From Bacillota bacterium (lineage in GTDB: Bacteria > Bacillota > Clostridia > Lachnospirales > Lachnospiraceae): a stretch of DNA of 64,000 nucleotides. Positions within the stretch are counted from its first letter, which is position 1; each line of letters begins with the position of its first letter. The stretch lies in contig JAEZZQ010000015.1 in NCBI GenBank assembly GCA_023442465.1, positions 62,001 to 126,000 of the forward strand, written 5' to 3'. Both the position numbers and the translations under genes were made by a program. The notes beneath the pieces are model-generated. The model was not told where the DNA came from. It ran no database searches and saw nothing but the letters and a program-made list of their open reading frames with translations. Positions 60,354 to 64,000 of the stretch are shown piece after piece.

Positions 60354-61367
60354 ATGGCAGAGGTAAGCATAATCGGAGCTGGAAGCTGGGGAACGGCGCT
60401 GGCGGTATTGCTGCATAAAAACGGACATAAGGTTACGGTATGGTCTATCGTTGAGCAGGAAATTGAGATGCTTAAAGAAACGCGTGAGCATAAGGATAAG
60501 CTGCCGGGAGTGAAGCTCCCGGAGGATATGACTTTTACTACGGACCTGAAAGCCGCGATAAATGGGAAGGATGTTCTCGTGCTGGCAGTTCCCTCCCCTT
60601 ATACGAGGAGCACCTCCCACATGATGAAGGAATATGTAGCTGAAGGACAAATTATCGTGGATGTGGCCAAGGGGATTGAGGAAAATACCCTTATGACTCT
60701 GTCCCAGATTATCGAGGAGGAGATTCCACAGGCTACCGTAGCCGTATTGTCCGGCCCTTCCCATGCGGAAGAGGTAGGACGGGGAATTCCTACTACTATC
60801 GTAGTAGGTGCTCATAAAAAAGAAACGGCGGAATATTTGCAGAATCTATTCATGAACGAGGTGTTCCGTGTGTATATCAGCCCTGACGTACTGGGTATTG
60901 AGCTGGGTGCTGCGCTGAAGAATGTCGTAGCTCTCGCAGCCGGTATCGCCGACGGATTAGGCTATGGGGATAATACGAAGGCTGCGCTCATTACCAGAGG
61001 AATCACGGAGATTTCCAGACTCGGTATGGCGATGGGAGGGCGTTTTGAAACCTTCAGCGGATTGACCGGAATCGGTGATTTGATCGTTACCTGCGCCTCT
61101 ATGCACTCCAGAAACCGTAGAGCGGGCATTCTGATCGGTAAGGGATATACGATGGAGGAAGCCATGGAGGAAGTGAAAATGGTGGTAGAGGGTGTTTATT
61201 CCGCGAAAGCGGCGATAGCTCTCGCTCAGAAGTACGATGTTCAGCTTCCGATTATCGAGCAGGTAAACGAGGTGCTCTTTAAGGGCAAGCCTGCGGACGC
61301 GGCCGTAAAGGAACTGATGATTAGAGATAAGAAGCTGGAAAGTGCTTTTTCAGAAGGATGGGAGTAG
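60354..61367 (+). CDS. gpsA: Glycerol-3-phosphate dehydrogenase [NAD(P)+]
   Basis: 337 residues from ATG after GGAGGAAGAGG. The N-terminal Rossmann loop is IIGAGSWGTALAVLL; the catalytic region includes VLSGPSHAEEVGRG and KNVVALAAGIADGLG. It reduces dihydroxyacetone phosphate to glycerol-3-phosphate, the substrate of PlsY encoded just upstream, so the two enzymes form consecutive steps of phospholipid synthesis. Confidence 0.96.
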   Translation: MAEVSIIGAGSWGTALAVLLHKNGHKVTVWSIVEQEIEMLKETREHKDKLPGVKLPEDMTFTTDLKAAINGKDVLVLAVPSPYTRSTSHMMKEYVAEGQIIVDVAKGIEENTLMTLSQIIEEEIPQATVAVLSGPSHAEEVGRGIPTTIVVGAHKKETAEYLQNLFMNEVFRVYISPDVLGIELGAALKNVVALAAGIADGLGYGDNTKAALITRGITEISRLGMAMGGRFETFSGLTGIGDLIVTCASMHSRNRRAGILIGKGYTMEEAMEEVKMVVEGVYSAKAAIALAQKYDVQLPIIEQVNEVLFKGKPADAAVKELMIRDKKLESAFSEGWE

Positions 61368-61370
61368 AAA

Positions 61371-62192
61371 ATGAACGAACAGAACAAAGGCTTTGCCGGT
61401 ACGTCGGAATATGTGGCTTCCGAGCAGTTGATGGCCAGCGTGAACGTAGCAGTAGCGCTGCAAAAGCCCCTTCTCATCAAGGGAGAGCCGGGAACCGGTA
61501 AGACGATGCTTGCTGAGGCGGTAGCGAAGTCGTTAGGCAAGAAGTTGATCATATGGAATATTAAATCCACCACAAAGGCACAGGAAGGCTTGTACGTGTA
61601 CGATACTATCCAGAGACTTTATGATGGACAGTTCGGTGAAGAAGGCGTGGATGACATCGCCCGTTACATTAAGCTGGGCAAGCTGGGAGAAGCCTTCGAA
61701 AGCGAGGAACAGTCGGTGCTCTTAATCGATGAGATCGATAAAGCGGATTTGGAGTTTCCTAACGATTTGCTCTGGGAGCTTGACCAGATGGAGTTTTATA
61801 TTCACGAGACGAAGCGAACCGTTAAGGCCAAGCAAAGGCCTATTGTGATCATTACCTCCAATGCGGAAAAAGAGCTTCCCGATGCATTTTTAAGAAGATG
61901 CATCTTTCACTATATCGATTTCCCGGATGAGGAGCTGATGGAGGAAATCGTAAAAACTCATTTTCCCGATATCGAGGATAATTTGCTGGAAAATGCGATG
62001 GAAGTATTTTACTGGATTCGTTCCATAAAGGATATTCGCAAAAAACCCAGCACCTCGGAGCTCATCGACTGGATCAACGCCCTTCAGATAGGCGGTATTC
62101 CGTTGGATACATTGAGGAGCAGACTGCCCTTTATCGGAGTTATGGTAAAGAAGGACGAGGATCTGCAGACGGTAAGGGAGAGAGTGAATTAG
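61371..62192 (+). CDS. MoxR-type AAA+ ATPase
   Basis: 273 residues, 3 bp after gpsA. Walker A is GEPGTGKTMLAEA, Walker B VLLIDEIDKAD, sensor 1 IVIITSNAEKELPDAFLRR. MoxR-family ATPases act as chaperones that mature or insert cofactors into partner complexes, and are usually paired with a von Willebrand factor A protein, as here. The client protein is not evident from the neighbours. Confidence 0.9.
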   Translation: MNEQNKGFAGTSEYVASEQLMASVNVAVALQKPLLIKGEPGTGKTMLAEAVAKSLGKKLIIWNIKSTTKAQEGLYVYDTIQRLYDGQFGEEGVDDIARYIKLGKLGEAFESEEQSVLLIDEIDKADLEFPNDLLWELDQMEFYIHETKRTVKAKQRPIVIITSNAEKELPDAFLRRCIFHYIDFPDEELMEEIVKTHFPDIEDNLLENAMEVFYWIRSIKDIRKKPSTSELIDWINALQIGGIPLDTLRSRLPFIGVMVKKDEDLQTVRERVN

Positions 62193-62222
62193 GCCAGAAC
62201 CCCGGCCTTATGGGAGAACGAT

Positions 62223-63425
62223 ATGTTTGGCAGATTCTTTGATACATTAAAAGCTAAGGGGCTGAACGTTACCCTGAGCGAATGGCTGACCTTGCAGGAG
62301 GCGCTGGATAAAGGCCTATGCAACAGCAGTCTTACGCAGTTTTATTATATTGCGAGAATGATTCTCGTAAAAAGCGAGACGGAGTACGATAAATTCGACC
62401 TCGCTTTTGAAGAATGCTTTAAAGGAATAAGGTCGGAGGACGAAGTAACCGCGAGCATGCTCCGGTGGCTGGACAAGCCGGAGATGAGCGAGCTTTTGCA
62501 TGAAGAAGAAAAGCATTGGATGAATCAGGGGGAAGACCTTCAAATCGATAAGGACGATGTGGAAGAAAAATTCAAGCAGCGGCTGAAGGATCAGGACAGC
62601 GAGCATAACGGCGGAAGCTATTGGATCGGTACGATGGGCAAGACCTCTTTTGGCAATACGGGAGGAAATGTGGGCGGAGTCCGGGTAGGAGGCACCACAG
62701 GCTATCAGTCGGCATTTCAGGTAATCGGTGCAAGAAAATACAGAGATTTCCGCGATGATAAGGTCATCGAGAACAGACAGTTCCAATTGGCGCTTAGAAA
62801 GCTCAGACATTTTTCCACCAAGCTGGATATTCCGAAAACGGAGCTGGACATCGACGGAACCGTTCATAAGACGTGCAATAACGGCGGCTGTTTGCAGATC
62901 GTAATGGATAAGCCGAGAAAAAATGCGGTAAAACTGCTGCTTTTGATGGATTCAGGGGGAACCATGATTCCCTATACCACCTTGCTGAGCGAGTTGTTTC
63001 AGTCTGTGCATAAGTCTAATCATTATAAGGATGTGAAGACCTATTACTTTCACAATTGCATTTACAGCAAGCTGTATAAGACACCGGAATGTGAAAATGG
63101 AGACTGGATAGATACGGAATGGATGTTCCGCAATCTGGACAGCGATTATAAGGTAATTATCGTGGGAGATGCCGCCATGGCACCGGAGGAGCTTTACTCT
63201 ACATCCGGCAATTACAGAGGCCCTAACGGAGGGCTGTCCGGCATGGATTGGCTGTTGCTCATGAAGAAGAACTATAAGAAAATAGTATGGATGAATCCGA
63301 AGATGGCTCCCGGAGAAGCGCCGTGGAGAGAAGCGGAGACCGTAATTAAAAATTTATTTCCAATGTACAAATTGACTGTGGATGGACTCAATCAGGCAAT
63401 GATGCGCTTAATGGTAAATAAATGA
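62223..63425 (+). CDS. VWA-domain protein (CoxE-like), partner of the MoxR ATPase
   Basis: 400 residues from ATG after GGGAG. The N-terminal half (~1-160) is helical and charged, with a Gly-rich patch (FGNTGGNVGGVRVGGTTG). The C-terminal half is a VWA domain whose metal site reads LLLMDSGGTMIPY, a departure from the DxSxS consensus also common in this family. Together with the ATPase it probably forms a chaperone or cofactor-insertion unit. No cytoplasmic export signal or membrane helix is seen. Confidence 0.85.
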   Translation: MFGRFFDTLKAKGLNVTLSEWLTLQEALDKGLCNSSLTQFYYIARMILVKSETEYDKFDLAFEECFKGIRSEDEVTASMLRWLDKPEMSELLHEEEKHWMNQGEDLQIDKDDVEEKFKQRLKDQDSEHNGGSYWIGTMGKTSFGNTGGNVGGVRVGGTTGYQSAFQVIGARKYRDFRDDKVIENRQFQLALRKLRHFSTKLDIPKTELDIDGTVHKTCNNGGCLQIVMDKPRKNAVKLLLLMDSGGTMIPYTTLLSELFQSVHKSNHYKDVKTYYFHNCIYSKLYKTPECENGDWIDTEWMFRNLDSDYKVIIVGDAAMAPEELYSTSGNYRGPNGGLSGMDWLLLMKKNYKKIVWMNPKMAPGEAPWREAETVIKNLFPMYKLTVDGLNQAMMRLMVNK

Positions 63426-63463
63426 TGTGAAATAAGTAGAACATGTTTTGAGGGAGGACTGAA

Positions 63464-64000
63464 ATGTTAGGCATGATAAAATGGTTGAATACCAACATTA
63501 TATGGGGGATTCCTATGCTCATATTAATGCTGGGAACCGGCGTCTTTCTGACGATTCGTACCAAAGGGGTGATTTTTACCCGCTTCGGTACGGTTATGGG
63601 AAATACTCTCAAAACCATTTTTAAAAAGAAGGAAACAGAGGAGCACGGTACCATTACTCCTTTTCAGGCGGTGTGTACTGCTTTAGCTGCGACGGTAGGA
63701 ACCGGCAATATTGTAGGGATCGCCATAGCTATCAGCGTTGGGGGGCCCGGAGCCATTTTTTGGATGTGGGTCTGTGCCGTATTAGGGATGGTAACGAAGT
63801 TCTGTGAGACTACCTTGGCAGTAGCTTACCGTGAAAAAAACGAAAAGGGTCGTTATGTAGGCGGCCCTATGTATTATATCAGCAAAGCGCTTGGATGGAA
63901 TAAAACAGCCGTAGCCTTTTGTGCGTTTGCCGTACTGGCTTCTTTCGGCGTAGGAAATATGGTGCAGGCTAACGCCGTATCCGGCAGTATGGATACTATG
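63464..64000 (+). CDS. Sodium:alanine symporter (AGCS family), N-terminal part
   Basis: 179 codons are visible from ATG at 63464, which follows GGGAGG; the gene runs past the window end. It begins with a membrane helix (NIIWGIPMLILMLGTGVF), then LAATVGTGNIVGIAIAI and the conserved FCETTLAVAYREK and GGPMYYI motifs of the alanine/glycine:cation symporters. It imports small neutral amino acids with Na+. It starts 38 bp after the VWA gene. Confidence 0.93.
   Translation, partial: MLGMIKWLNTNIIWGIPMLILMLGTGVFLTIRTKGVIFTRFGTVMGNTLKTIFKKKETEEHGTITPFQAVCTALAATVGTGNIVGIAIAISVGGPGAIFWMWVCAVLGMVTKFCETTLAVAYREKNEKGRYVGGPMYYISKALGWNKTAVAFCAFAVLASFGVGNMVQANAVSGSMDTM

Overview
The window is a 64-kb chromosomal segment of a low-to-mid GC Firmicute, most likely a Lachnospiraceae-type clostridium. 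I infer this from gene order (yceD-rpmF-plsX-acpP-rnc-smc-ftsY; ylxM-ffh-rpsP-khpA-rimM-trmD-rplS-rbgA-rnhB-ylqG-ylqH-yraN), strong AGGAGG-type ribosome binding sites, the pta-ackA acetate pathway, and indolepyruvate:ferredoxin oxidoreductase of the anaerobic amino-acid-fermenting type. Nearly all genes lie on the + strand; only tmcAL and prs are on the - strand.

Layout. 1-11.0 kb: a transport operon with three paralogous, very large solute-binding lipoproteins (the first cut by the window edge), two MalF/MalG-type permeases, an HlyD-like adaptor and a MacB-core-like membrane protein, with no ATPase gene in view. 11.0-19.3 kb: a homocysteine methyltransferase/MTHFR fusion, an HPr-like protein lacking the usual phospho-histidine, tRNA-Gly(CCC), a membrane diguanylate cyclase, and a MarR plus heterodimeric ABC exporter operon. 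19.3-23.1 kb: tmcAL (reverse), pta and ackA. 23.1-32.2 kb: the yceD-to-ftsY block followed by a threonine ammonia-lyase. 32.2-35.6 kb: a YitT-family protein, a GH25 muramidase and an AraC regulator. 35.6-52.1 kb: the ffh/ribosome-maturation block, interrupted by an aromatic amino-acid cassette (iorA, iorB, paaK-like ligase, ACT protein). 52.4-64 kb: pgeF, a two-component system, prs (reverse), der, plsY, gpsA, a MoxR/VWA pair and the start of an alanine/sodium symporter.

Two repeat families stand out. The first is a 133-bp element with terminal inverted repeats (GTTACTGTTCAC) and a predicted three-arm fold. It has seven full or partial copies. Two copies are flanked by perfect 8-bp direct repeats and two more by near-perfect ones, so it behaves as a non-autonomous transposable element (MITE). 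One copy sits between the ribosome binding site and the body of a small gene; two others begin within 2 bp of the stop codons of ackA and rplS. The second family is a roughly 240-260-bp element that folds end to end into one branched hairpin. Its two copies differ by compensatory base changes, and the DNA beside each is strikingly poor in C on the + strand.

Other points of interest are a TrmD-acetyltransferase fusion, a repeated hairpin leader with unusually long Shine-Dalgarno spacing, and a perfect 12-bp dyad over the -35 box of the ylxM-ffh promoter. No CRISPR array, prophage, complete insertion sequence or rRNA was seen. No database search was possible; assignments rest on recognised motifs, lengths and gene order.
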